Below, one piece after another: positions 8,401 through 16,230 of a DNA stretch of 39,295 nucleotides. Each line of letters starts with the position of its first letter. Within the stretch, counting starts at the first letter, position 1. Source of the stretch: an uncultured Christensenella sp. (GTDB taxonomy: Bacteria; Bacillota; Clostridia; Christensenellales; Pumilibacteraceae); NCBI GenBank assembly GCA_910577435.1, contig CAJTLV010000011.1:1-39295 (forward strand), in the 5' to 3' direction. The notes below the pieces were generated by a model. The model was not told the origin of the DNA. It made no database searches and saw nothing but the letters and a program-made list of their open reading frames with translations. A program made the position numbers and the translations under genes.

Positions 8401-9647
8401 GCGGAAAGACATATACGGAAAGCGCGTTTATCAAGGACACGACCGCACCTAAGAACAGCCATCTGTTCAGACCGAACAACGAGAACACATACGTCGATCT
8501 TACGCTCGAAGCCGAAAGCTGGGTATACTTCAAAGAGATTCTCATAGTGCAGTCCTCCCCCGCCGTCAGTTATATCGGTTTGGGATATTCGAAGTGGACG
8601 GAACCGATTTTCACTATGGTCACCAAGTATTACGATGCGGACGGTAACGAAGTCGACGAGGAAAATGCGGTTACTTCCAAAACGATTTACTACGATTATC
8701 GCGGCGTGGAAGTGTCCGAAGATGTGGCAAACAACGCAGATCTTACACCGCCGTCTTCGTCTGCGCAACCGTCATATATCAACGGCTACAGAAATTCTTA
8801 CGAGTTCCCGTCCGGCGCGGACTTCGAAACTGAATACTTCTACACGCGAAAATACTCTTATACTTACAGTGCGAAAGCGGACGGCTTGACCGATATGAGC
8901 ATTGTGAGTACGTCGGGTTGCGCCGACAGCTATCCTATAGAAAATATGATAGACGGCAACCCCGATACATTCTGCTCCTCGCCCGACGTTGTCAACGCAA
9001 GCAAACCTTGGGAAGTCACCGTCGATCTCGGCAAAACGATAGAGGCAAACAGGTTCGAGATAATCGGCAATCTCCACAGCGCCAATAAGAATCAAACGCC
9101 TAACTCGTTTACTCTCTACGTAGGCGAAACAGTCGACAGTCTTCACGAGGTCTTTTCGGTCGAAAACGGCGGTGTAAGCGGAATTACCACCGCCGCCAAC
9201 TTCGAAACGTCCAAATTCAGATATTATAAACTGGTCGTGACGAAAACGGTCGAGGGTCGGTTTATGTGCATACGCAGTGTGACGTTCTCGAACAACATAA
9301 GCGGCGGCAATCGGCTTTCGCTCGATAACAGCGCGGTAGCGCTCGGCGGCAGTTGGAAAACGGAACAATCGCAGTCGTCGTTCGGTCATATTTATGTCGG
9401 AAACGCCGATTCGACCGTATCGTTCACATTCAACGGCACAAGACTGGGCATTCTCACTTCCGCAAAGTACGGCGACGATTTGGAAGTGACGATCGACGGA
9501 GTGAAAGTAAACTCGATCGACCTGAAATCGGACGACGGCGAGTTTAAGATGTCGTTCCTCACCGATTTGATGGAGAAAGGTAACCACAGGGTCGTCATCA
9601 AATGCACGGGGTCGGTCGGGATAGATTCGATCGTAGTATTCGATTGA
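5418..9647 (+). CDS. Membrane-anchored M60-like (enhancin/mucinase type) metallopeptidase with carbohydrate-binding modules
   Basis: 1409 residues. Residues 1-160 are Thr/Ser/Ala/Pro/Lys-rich, with six 14-residue repeats (24-107). A single membrane helix (about 162-184) preceded by KKR predicts a type II anchor, with everything after it outside the cell. The catalytic gluzincin motif is HEYHH (604-608), with Glu620 in GGEVTNN as third zinc ligand, inside an M60/PF13402-like domain (about 330-700, including TGIYAPAGE). A PA14-like sandwich (about 965-1045), an F5/8 type C / CBM32-like domain (about 1165-1290, DGNPDTFCSS) and a final beta-sandwich (about 1305-1409) follow. M60-like peptidases cut O-glycosylated mucin-type proteins, and CBM32 modules bind host glycans, so a host-glycoprotein target is likely. 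It has its own promoter and a strong terminator. Confidence 0.85.
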   Translation: MADKNSKQTTTKPAATTKPTANPTTSTAARPSSTAKPTTSTAARPSSTAKPTTSTAARPSSTAKPSTSTAARPSSTAKPSTSTAARPSSTAKPSTSTAARPSSTAKPTVKSDTIDTKKAAMTSVAATKDKTKTTANKPTGSKKSASKGKGGIAAIFADKKRAIIASAAAILLLAVIIVGIVLGAQACGKSKGPTLGTGSPVVLPNTPVAVTEPQSYDGSLVPSTDVGESDFTYDYKTTTQVGFSGRELGTAERVKPVAELRNEGLNEYPKFGYTLSNVIGTTADKVAARNALIAEANYLCATGTANAGGGGGYTWMDENGMLYAGTRAQPTETIGKDGNQRQLYAHTASVGMYLGNVADDEPRIVKEVVMRPRGYNGYGVTGIYAPAGEVIKIQISAEDMDATGGITVHIGQALYNGQANNIWTAKNQMQRMPVILNTMTVNKNTAVLENGVYTAYVGSFLGGPLYIRNTNATFTATISGGVRYSHFILGYTTEEDFEFNAASSAPYFDLEVWDLGVLHSGPKGYAANFSYGDIYKAAVLWDKVANVTTTGSAQGIVFIYDPFVAAGAAVAFPGRRSVNCPAGWMTSSLNYNSIVTSGSWGNFHEYHHNFQGYGVGNGGEVTNNGMTLVSYSLFTKISSKRGIEGYGAQGLGGWNNYTSATWALTDLLKIQRGETPSNGNQGLAIYATLLHNFGPDNYIKAKYQQQSKGYGQYYVGYLKAWQDITHNDMTYYFKDVLKGISAADAKEYSRPDYPMFVPVSSVYQTGRSYNYDGEKKYFRTMQPYIIPYGDDFNIDLGPYTAENGMYSSGSIVIPSGFQYRVKSITAPEHGSVSVVDNFNFTYTPDKDSLTSGQIIVTLEIIKSDGSFKVDDVDLVLEFEQSHETNKFTLERTTYTFTQENMYSDAQTAYENGYANNSSKVQGNNINPTQNCNTDIWFYPDTEANREKYPNVPESYFVHDNTIEEISGKLYFEEAGKYRIYLRGRLNCAAYFSVDGGKTYTESAFIKDTTAPKNSHLFRPNNENTYVDLTLEAESWVYFKEILIVQSSPAVSYIGLGYSKWTEPIFTMVTKYYDADGNEVDEENAVTSKTIYYDYRGVEVSEDVANNADLTPPSSSAQPSYINGYRNSYEFPSGADFETEYFYTRKYSYTYSAKADGLTDMSIVSTSGCADSYPIENMIDGNPDTFCSSPDVVNASKPWEVTVDLGKTIEANRFEIIGNLHSANKNQTPNSFTLYVGETVDSLHEVFSVENGGVSGITTAANFETSKFRYYKLVVTKTVEGRFMCIRSVTFSNNISGGNRLSLDNSAVALGGSWKTEQSQSSFGHIYVGNADSTVSFTFNGTRLGILTSAKYGDDLEVTIDGVKVNSIDLKSDDGEFKMSFLTDLMEKGNHRVVIKCTGSVGIDSIVVFD
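5487..5738 (+). repeat. Six tandem 42-bp repeats
   Basis: Six uninterrupted copies of a 42-base unit encode T/S-TSTAARPSSTAKP. Copies are nearly identical at DNA level: the first codon switches between ACT and TCG, and one TCTTCA is TCGTCG. This points to recent expansion by slippage or unequal exchange, and copy number may vary between strains. Confidence 0.95.
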
Positions 9648-9671
9648 CGCGCGGAAAAACCTCAACGAAAC

Positions 9672-9707
9672 AAATCCCCTTCGCTCGGTTGTAGCGAAGG
9701 GGATTTT
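9672..9707 (+). terminator. Intrinsic terminator after the M60 gene, possibly bidirectional
   Basis: Perfect 14-bp stem: AAATCCCCTTCGCT (9672-9685) pairs with 9693-9706 across a 7-base loop and leads into TTTTAATTT. The reverse strand also ends in T-rich sequence, so it can serve the convergent aldehyde dehydrogenase operon too. Confidence 0.9.
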
Positions 9708-9769
9708 AATTTGAGAATTCAATTAATAACAGCCGATGCGTTCGACGGTCGCAGTGAACGGATTTGCCG

Positions 9770-11149
9770 TTACTTCAAGAACATTCTGACGAGTCCGTCG
9801 CCCGTTTTCGTGTACGGCTGATAGCGCAACGGCAGATCGATCCACGTCTTTTTGTCCACTATGCTCTTGTAATGACTGAACGTCTCGAAGCCTGTTTTGC
9901 CGTGATACGATCCCAGCCCGCTCGCGCCGAACCCGCCGAACGGCATACTTGTCGTGGCAAGATGTATGACAACATCATTCACACAGCCACCGCCGAAGCC
10001 GAGCGTCGACGTAAGCCGCTTTATGCGTTTTTTGTCCGACGAGAAAATGTACAACGCTAGCGGCGAATCGTGGCTCGACACGCGCGACACTATATCCGCC
10101 TCGTCCTTATACGTCATTATCGGCAGAACCGGTCCGAATATCTCTTCCTGCATTACCGCGTCGCTTTCGGTGACGTCGACCATTACCGTCGGTGCTATTT
10201 TCAGAGTGTTTTCGTCGCCGTTTCCGCCGCATACGGTTTTATTCGGATCGATAAGTCCGAGCACACGGTCATAGTGCTTTCGGCTTATCATTTTTCCGTA
10301 ATCGGGATTGCCGAGCGGATCTTTGCCGAACTGAATTTCTATCTGTTTTTTGATCTCGTCGACGAGTTTGTCGCGCACGCTCTCCGCGCAAAGAATGTAA
10401 TCGGGCGCTACGCAGGTTTGACCGAGATTGAGATACTTACCCCACACGATGCGTTTTGCCGCCAGCGGGAGCTTCGCCGTTTCGTCGACAATGCACGGAC
10501 TTTTCCCGCCGAGTTCGAGCGTGACGGGCGTAAGCGTTTTTGCGGCGTTTTCATAGATCTGCGTTCCTATACGCTTGCTTCCCGTGAAAAAGATATAGTC
10601 GAACTTGACCGCCGCGATAGCGTCGTTGGCTTCGCCGCCGCCGAGCACCACAGCCGCGTGTTCGGGCGGGAATACGCTTTCGACTACGGTCTTTATCGCC
10701 TCGCCCGTATTGGGCGACAAAGAACTCGTTTTGAGCATAACGGTATTCCCCGCCGCGACGGCGTCGACGAGCGGATCGACCGACAGCAGAAACGGATAGT
10801 TCCACGGACTGAGAATAAGAACGTTGCCGTAAGGCGACGGCAGTCTGTAACTCTTGGACACAGCCTGCGCTATCGGCGTTTTCGCCCGCACGGGTTTCGC
10901 GTATTTTTTGAGGTGCTTGATCATAAAATTCAGTTCGCTGAGCGCAAGTCCCGTCTCGCACATATAACTCTCGCTGGCGCTCTTGCCGAGATCGGCATAC
11001 AGCGCCGCGTGCAGTTTGTCGAGATTGCCGATTATCGCGTCGCGCAGCGCTTTCAATAAGCGGATACGCACCTTGACGTCGAGAGTATTTCCGCCGGTGA
11101 AATATTCTTTCTGGCTTGCGGCAAGCGCCGCTATCTGGTCTGTCGTCAT
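9770..11149 (-). CDS. NAD(P)-dependent aldehyde dehydrogenase (ALDH3-like)
   Basis: 459 residues of the aldehyde dehydrogenase superfamily, closest in length and pattern to class 3 enzymes. Catalytic Cys246 lies in NLGQTCVAPDY and the general base Glu212 in LELGGKSP; SPWNYPF and the C-terminal PFGGFGASGLGSYHGKTGF are typical. It oxidises an aldehyde to the acid with NAD(P)+; the substrate cannot be told. I chose the ATG at 11149 because AAAGGAG, embedded in the 3' end of the preceding gene, is correctly spaced, whereas the longer frame to 11209 would run into that gene. It lies 5 bases after the Fe-alcohol dehydrogenase stop, so the two are co-transcribed and probably convert alcohol to aldehyde to acid (or the reverse) in the cytoplasm. 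Confidence 0.9.
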   Translation of the reverse strand: MTTDQIAALAASQKEYFTGGNTLDVKVRIRLLKALRDAIIGNLDKLHAALYADLGKSASESYMCETGLALSELNFMIKHLKKYAKPVRAKTPIAQAVSKSYRLPSPYGNVLILSPWNYPFLLSVDPLVDAVAAGNTVMLKTSSLSPNTGEAIKTVVESVFPPEHAAVVLGGGEANDAIAAVKFDYIFFTGSKRIGTQIYENAAKTLTPVTLELGGKSPCIVDETAKLPLAAKRIVWGKYLNLGQTCVAPDYILCAESVRDKLVDEIKKQIEIQFGKDPLGNPDYGKMISRKHYDRVLGLIDPNKTVCGGNGDENTLKIAPTVMVDVTESDAVMQEEIFGPVLPIMTYKDEADIVSRVSSHDSPLALYIFSSDKKRIKRLTSTLGFGGGCVNDVVIHLATTSMPFGGFGASGLGSYHGKTGFETFSHYKSIVDKKTWIDLPLRYQPYTKTGDGLVRMFLK

Positions 11150-11154
11150 ATCGG

Positions 11155-12357
11155 TTATACTCCTTTTCCGATTTTTACAAACAATTGTTTCAGTTTTTTC
11201 GCATCCCACAGCACGGGAACGGGATAAAGCGGATTCGCTTCCCTGTCTGCGCGTGCGGCAAGCTCGTCAAGATCGCGGTCATCTATGCAGTCGAGCGTTT
11301 CGGGAATGTCGAACGAAGCGTTTAACATCTCTATTCTGTCGATGACCGCATTTGCCGCAACCTCAGCCGCAGTGTCCTTATCCGCCATTCCGCAGTATAC
11401 TGCGATCTTTTTCAGTTTCTTATGCGCCGCCTTTCCGTATTCGCGCAATACAATGGGCAGTATTACCGCATTAGCCAATCCGTGCGGAACGTTATACTTA
11501 CCGCCGAGCGCGTGCGCCAGCGCGTGTACGTAGCCGACATACGCTTTGGAGAACGCCCTACCCGCCTTGTGCGCGGCAACCAGCATATTTCTGCGCGATT
11601 CTTGCGTACCCTCCGAATAAGATTGCGGAAGGTTTTCGAACACGAGTTTTATCGCTTCCAATGCGTCACGGCGCGTCGACCTGTTTCCGCTCTTTCCTAT
11701 ATACGCCTCTACGGCGTGCGTGAGCGCGTCCATTCCCGTCGTCGACACTACCGAGCGCGGCAAAGTCATAGTCACGCTCTCGTCAAGAACGGCATAGCGC
11801 GGGATCAGCGGAAAATCGTTTATCGCGTACTTGTGCCGCGTTTTGCTGTCCACCACTACGCAGGCAAGCGTCGTCTCGCTGCCCGTTCCCGCCGTAGTGG
11901 GTATCGCCACGAGCGTGGGGATTTTCTTGCCTACTTTCAGTATACCGCCGAGCTGTCCGAGCGTCTTTTTCGGTTTGGCGATAAGCGCGCCCACACCCTT
12001 TGCGCAGTCCATAGGCGATCCGCCGCCGAACGCTATAAGACTGTCGCAACCGTTTGCGCGGTACAGTTCCAACGCCGCCGCAACGTTATCTGTCGTGGGG
12101 TTTGCCACTACTTTGTCGTACAGCGCATACTCCGCTCCGTGCGCCGAAAGACTGTCGGTAAGCCCGTTTATAAGACCGAGTTCGACTATCGTCTTGTCTG
12201 TCACTATAAGCGGTTTATGCTTGCCGCACCCGTCGAGAACGCACGCGACATCGTCTATCTTCGCTATCTGTTCGGGATCTTTGTACGGCAGAATGGGAAG
12301 CGCGACCTTGAATACGAATTGAAATATCCGGCAGTATGCCCTTTTGAAAATATTCAT
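11155..12357 (-). CDS. Iron-containing alcohol dehydrogenase
   Basis: 400 residues, family III Fe-dependent alcohol dehydrogenase. The cofactor segment GGGSPMDCAKGV (111-122) and TTAGTGSE (154-161) are present. Metal ligands appear as Asp210, His214, His278 and His292, with the spacing known for FucO-type enzymes. It interconverts an alcohol and an aldehyde with NAD(P)H. The ATG overlaps the MarR stop codon (ATGA), so translation is coupled to the regulator; the upstream GGAG lies within the regulator's last codons. Together with the following aldehyde dehydrogenase it forms a two-step alcohol/aldehyde module under MarR control, for fermentation or aldehyde detoxification; the physiological substrate is unknown. 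Confidence 0.92.
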   Translation of the reverse strand: MNIFKRAYCRIFQFVFKVALPILPYKDPEQIAKIDDVACVLDGCGKHKPLIVTDKTIVELGLINGLTDSLSAHGAEYALYDKVVANPTTDNVAAALELYRANGCDSLIAFGGGSPMDCAKGVGALIAKPKKTLGQLGGILKVGKKIPTLVAIPTTAGTGSETTLACVVVDSKTRHKYAINDFPLIPRYAVLDESVTMTLPRSVVSTTGMDALTHAVEAYIGKSGNRSTRRDALEAIKLVFENLPQSYSEGTQESRRNMLVAAHKAGRAFSKAYVGYVHALAHALGGKYNVPHGLANAVILPIVLREYGKAAHKKLKKIAVYCGMADKDTAAEVAANAVIDRIEMLNASFDIPETLDCIDDRDLDELAARADREANPLYPVPVLWDAKKLKQLFVKIGKGV

Positions 12358-12821
12358 TTCCCGTTTTTCTCCTTTCTCGCTTTGAGTAATTGCCCGTAAT
12401 ATTCTTTTAGATTTTCGTAAATATAATTGAGCGTCGCATAAAATTCACGCCTCTTCTCGTCGGTAAGCGTATCGTCCATTCCCGCGTTGACCGCCCGCGT
12501 CGCAGCATCGTCGATAAACTCGGCTACCTTTTTTCCTTCGTCGGTCAAGTACAACCTTGAATTGTACTTATGCTCGTCGGAACAAACATACCCTTTGCGT
12601 TTGAGCAACGCCAGCGCACGCGATACCGCCGCCTTGTCTTCCATAGACTGCCGAGCAAGTTCACCCGCAGTTATTCCGTCGTCGCTGTGCGCTATGTAAA
12701 ATATGCACATCACGTGTATCGCCTGCAAACCGAATGACTCCATCTCGTACAATTTGATCTTTTGAACTACCTTATTGATTTTCAATATAGATATGGTAAA
12801 GTTTTCAAACAGCGTATCCAT
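12354..12821 (-). CDS. MarR-family transcriptional regulator
   Basis: 155 residues with the MarR winged-helix fold: ITAGELARQS as helices around the turn, DKAAVSRALALLKRKGYV as recognition helix and wing entry, NSRLYLTDEGKKV as wing, and long terminal helices for dimerisation. It heads a leftward operon with the Fe-alcohol dehydrogenase (4-base overlap) and the aldehyde dehydrogenase. A GAGG site precedes the ATG. Two almost identical 18-bp palindromes flank its own promoter, so autoregulated repression relieved by a small ligand, perhaps the alcohol, aldehyde or a related phenolic, is a reasonable inference. Confidence 0.9.
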   Translation of the reverse strand: MDTLFENFTISILKINKVVQKIKLYEMESFGLQAIHVMCIFYIAHSDDGITAGELARQSMEDKAAVSRALALLKRKGYVCSDEHKYNSRLYLTDEGKKVAEFIDDAATRAVNAGMDDTLTDEKRREFYATLNYIYENLKEYYGQLLKARKEKNGK

Positions 12822-12840
12822 TCTTTCCTCTGCATTCGGA

Positions 12841-12858
12841 TTGTTGATAAGTCAACGA
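12841..12858. promoter_or_regulatory. MarR operator candidate O1, between -10 and start codon
   Basis: TTGTTGATAAGTCAACGA is an inverted repeat (TTGTTGA / TCAACGA, one mismatch) just downstream of the leftward -10 box. It closely matches the palindrome at 12898-12915. Confidence 0.75.
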
Positions 12859-12863
12859 TATTT

Positions 12864-12892
12864 ATTATAGACCGTAAAGTTGCATATGTCAA
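12864..12892 (-). promoter_or_regulatory. Promoter of the marR-adh-aldh operon
   Basis: On the minus strand TTGACA (12892-12887) and TATAAT (12869-12864) are separated by 17 bases, a perfect consensus. It is bracketed by two operator-like palindromes. Confidence 0.85.
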
Positions 12893-12897
12893 CCGAT

Positions 12898-12915
12898 TTG
12901 TTGATAAATCAACAA
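12898..12915. promoter_or_regulatory. MarR operator candidate O2, upstream of -35
   Basis: TTGTTGATAAATCAACAA is a perfect inverted repeat with 7-base arms and a 4-base centre, five bases upstream of the leftward -35 box. It also lies in the region upstream of the divergent gene at 13080, though over 100 bases from that gene's promoter. Confidence 0.75.
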
Positions 12916-13018
12916 AATAACGGGCGAGCGTATAATATTCGATTGCCGTCGCAGGCGGTGCGCGCCGCCGAGCCTATCGATTAGTTCAACATCGATAAAT
13001 TTCATACCCGTTAAAACA

Positions 13019-13048
13019 TTTGACATATTTCATAAATTCTAATAAAAT
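13019..13048 (+). promoter_or_regulatory. Promoter of the transglutaminase-like gene
   Basis: TTGACA (13019-13024) and TAAAAT (13043-13048) have an 18-base spacer. GGAG at 13071-13074 supports the ATG at 13080 rather than the GTG at 13074. Confidence 0.65.
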
Positions 13049-13079
13049 GATTTAACGAATACAAATAAACGGAGTGTAT

Positions 13080-16000
13080 ATGAAAACAAGTACAAAACGC
13101 ATACCGTTACATACGGTAATACTTCTTATCATCGGTCTGCTGTTTACGGCGGTATCGGCAGTCCTATTCGGCACGTCCCGCTTTTCCTCTAAGGCGGAGA
13201 CTCAAACAAACATAGGGTTGACCTATTATTACGAGGAACTGAAAAACAGTCCGCTCGCTCAAAGTTTTTACAACGTGATGACAGAAATGAACGATAACGG
13301 CGACTTTATAGACGGCAAAAATGATTACGACCTTTCGTCCGTACTTTCTCAGTCGGACATCGCCGCCTACATTCTCGACGGCGCGCCCAAGATCCCCGTA
13401 GCGTTAGGCGCGGCGCGCGACGCGTTCTATCTCGATCATCCCGACCTGTTCTATGTCGACGTATACAAACTGTGCTTGACGGTAGGTATGCAAGGCGACG
13501 AATACGTCGCGTTTCTCGGCAGAGGCAGAGCCGATAATTATTATAACGACAACACCGTGAAAAGCGCGGCGGAAACGCAGGCGGCGATAGTCAAATACGA
13601 CGCGGCGATCAATGCCGTTGTCGACGCGGCACGCGCCGACAGCTCGAACGTCGTGGAACAGATAAAGTTTGTCAACAAGCAGTTGTCCGAAACTATCGAA
13701 TACAGCTACGGCGCATACGAAGACAAGCACAACGGCATTACGTATAACGGTTACGTAGGCACGGCTTACTCCATAGTCGAGAAAGAAGCGCTGTGCGGAG
13801 GATATTCGAGCGCGTTCAAGGCCGTTATGGACAGATTGGACATTCCGTGCGTACTGATACCCGGATCGGCATTCTCCGGCAAAACGGTGACGGACTCCGT
13901 GACCGGCGAAGAGTTGCAACCCGGCTATGAAGCACATATGTGGAACGCCGTCGAGATAGACGGCTTATGGTACGGCGTAGACGTTACGTGGAACGACACC
14001 GCCAACAATCTCGACAAATATATGTTGGTAGGCAGTGAATTCCTGTCCGAAACACACGTCGAAGACCCCGTAATATCATCGTCCGGATTCGAGCTTAAAT
14101 ACCCCGCTCTCCGTCCGCTCGGTTACGGCATCAATGTCGATAAAAGCGGGTTTACTTACAAGGACAGCGGCACGATCGGCACGGTTCAGTTCGGATACTC
14201 CGTAAGTCAAAACGATGTACACTCGTTACAACTCGGAATTTCGTTCGACGGTAAAAATATGCTCGAACTTCGCGCCGACGGCAAATACTTTGCCGTGCGC
14301 GACAAATCCGCCGAAGGTTGGAACAATTGGACGAGTTTGCCCGCATTCCTGGACATTTACCTCGAATCTTCGGGATATGACGAATCCGAAGCGGAAGCGT
14401 TTCTAAATAGTATGGTAGCCGACGAGTTTACAATACAAGCGGCGAATTACAGAACAGAACAATTACAGTTCGCCGTTGTAGACAGACTGCCGTCCGAAGG
14501 CATTGCATATTCCGAAAAAGAGATCGACGAACACGCTATAAGCGTAAGCGTACCGTACTCCAACGACGCTTATATGAGGTTTATACCCGCGCCTTATGTA
14601 AGCAGTGTCACCCCTGACGAAAAAGGAACGATTAAGAGTTTCGAACCCGTTGCGGTCACTCTGAAATACAGCGAACAACTCGTCAAAGCCGAGGGCAAAG
14701 AAAACGAACCGGTTAAAATCTCTGTCATCGGAAAACACTCGGACGTGGAAAAGTATACTAAGATAGAAAACATTGTTTGGGACGAATCGGCAAATACGGT
14801 TAGTTTTGTATTTTCACCTAGCAAGCAATTTTCACATAACTGCGAAATGTACAACTTCGTGCCTACCAATCTTGTAGGTAGAGACAGCGGAAAAACTCCC
14901 CAACCCGGCGGCAGTCTGTCGTTTGCCAGGAAAAAAGTTATCTGCCCCAAAGTATTCAACGACGGACGGTTGTATATGTCGGTTTACGGTCAGCCGGAGT
15001 TCGTGAGCGCGAGCGACGAATCGCTTACGGATTTTAAGGACGGAAACGGTCAACCGCTTGTAGGCGATCAAAGAAGCCAGCTTATGCTCGTAGTGAACGA
15101 GCCGACGAAAGCAGAGTCCGACAATATGGAGCAAGCGGCTAAGGATAAGTTCGATTTGGACGATTCGGATATTTACGCAAGCTCGACATATCAAATCGAT
15201 TTACAGGTATGCGGCGTAGTACAGAAAGTTCCCAAAGGCAGTTATATGCAAGTAGGTTTCGGTTTCCCCAAAGGTTACGGACCCGAAAGCGCGGGCGTTA
15301 CCTTTACGGTTTACCACTACACTCGCAAAGACAACGGCGAGATCGACACGGTGGAAACAATACCGTGCGTCGTTACTCCGTACGGCATAATCGCTACCGT
15401 AAAAAGTTTCTCTCCGTTTATGATCTGCGCGGTCAATTCCGACAAAGTTCAATCGTCAAGTAAAAATATCCTCGCAAGCGTCGACGGCGTCGGCGGTACG
15501 GTCGATAAACTCGATATAATCACACTCGAAAGCGGCAGTGTAGAATACACCCTGACTGCAAACGACGGATATAAGCTGAACAGCGTAACGGTCAACGGAA
15601 TCGATCGGAAAAACGACGTCACGGCGGACGGAAAACTCTCGCTCGGCTACGACGAACTATCGGCAAACAACGTCGTTAAAGTTACTTTCATCGCAGACAG
15701 CGTTCTTGCCGCCGACGATCAAAACGGAGTAACCCGCTTACAGCAACCCGATATAGTCGTCACGTCCGCAGATATGATCGTCGCATATACTGCACCGGAG
15801 ACGCCGGCAACCGACGGCACGAATGTCGCGCTTATCGTATCCGTAGTCATCGCGGTTGCGGCGGTAGTTATCGGTTGCGGAGTGGCAGTGTTCTTTATCC
15901 TGCGCAAGAAGTCCGATCGACAGGCCCCCGCTGCCGCGTCAAAGTCGACACGCACAAGCGCAGGCGGAAAGTCCGATACAAACTCCGCCGCCAATAGATC

Positions 16001-16085
16001 GCATAGCGGCGGGACAACGAAAAAGAACGTCAATGCGTCCGCGAGCAAGCCTAAAAACACAGGCAATACAACTCGCAAAAAATAA
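13080..16085 (+). CDS. Secreted, membrane-anchored transglutaminase-like protein
   Basis: 1001 residues. An N-terminal signal segment (about 9-36) and a C-terminal membrane helix (about 916-941), followed by a basic Lys/Ser/Thr/Ala tail, predict an extracellular protein held in the membrane. The catalytic domain near 150-330 belongs to the transglutaminase-like/papain-fold superfamily: Cys239 in ALCGGYSSAFK, His286 in AHMWNAVEIDG and Asp301 in YGVDVTWND form the expected triad. The following 550 residues are beta-rich and look like extracellular sandwich domains. Bacterial members act as proteases, amidases or crosslinkers on the cell surface; which applies cannot be told. It has its own promoter and terminator. 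Confidence 0.82.
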   Translation: MKTSTKRIPLHTVILLIIGLLFTAVSAVLFGTSRFSSKAETQTNIGLTYYYEELKNSPLAQSFYNVMTEMNDNGDFIDGKNDYDLSSVLSQSDIAAYILDGAPKIPVALGAARDAFYLDHPDLFYVDVYKLCLTVGMQGDEYVAFLGRGRADNYYNDNTVKSAAETQAAIVKYDAAINAVVDAARADSSNVVEQIKFVNKQLSETIEYSYGAYEDKHNGITYNGYVGTAYSIVEKEALCGGYSSAFKAVMDRLDIPCVLIPGSAFSGKTVTDSVTGEELQPGYEAHMWNAVEIDGLWYGVDVTWNDTANNLDKYMLVGSEFLSETHVEDPVISSSGFELKYPALRPLGYGINVDKSGFTYKDSGTIGTVQFGYSVSQNDVHSLQLGISFDGKNMLELRADGKYFAVRDKSAEGWNNWTSLPAFLDIYLESSGYDESEAEAFLNSMVADEFTIQAANYRTEQLQFAVVDRLPSEGIAYSEKEIDEHAISVSVPYSNDAYMRFIPAPYVSSVTPDEKGTIKSFEPVAVTLKYSEQLVKAEGKENEPVKISVIGKHSDVEKYTKIENIVWDESANTVSFVFSPSKQFSHNCEMYNFVPTNLVGRDSGKTPQPGGSLSFARKKVICPKVFNDGRLYMSVYGQPEFVSASDESLTDFKDGNGQPLVGDQRSQLMLVVNEPTKAESDNMEQAAKDKFDLDDSDIYASSTYQIDLQVCGVVQKVPKGSYMQVGFGFPKGYGPESAGVTFTVYHYTRKDNGEIDTVETIPCVVTPYGIIATVKSFSPFMICAVNSDKVQSSSKNILASVDGVGGTVDKLDIITLESGSVEYTLTANDGYKLNSVTVNGIDRKNDVTADGKLSLGYDELSANNVVKVTFIADSVLAADDQNGVTRLQQPDIVVTSADMIVAYTAPETPATDGTNVALIVSVVIAVAAVVIGCGVAVFFILRKKSDRQAPAAASKSTRTSAGGKSDTNSAANRSHSGGTTKKNVNASASKPKNTGNTTRKK

Positions 16086-16105
16086 AATTTAACCCTAAAC
16101 CGAAA

Positions 16106-16146
16106 CGGACGGTAAAGCCTGAAAGCTATACCGTCCGCTTTCTTTT
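16106..16146 (+). terminator. Intrinsic terminator after the transglutaminase-like gene
   Basis: CGGACGGTA (16106-16114) pairs with TACCGTCCG (16129-16137) across a 14-base loop, followed by CTTTCTTTTT. Confidence 0.8.
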
Positions 16147-16230
16147 TGCACACTGCATCCCGATGACAGAACAATATCGATAAGCGATATTACCGTTCGG
16201 GCTGGTTTTTATTATGCAAAGCCGTTTCGT

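Noticed and set aside
12931..12936. TATAAT as a divergent promoter for the transglutaminase-like gene
   Set aside because: No -35 at usable spacing; a better promoter lies at 13019-13048.
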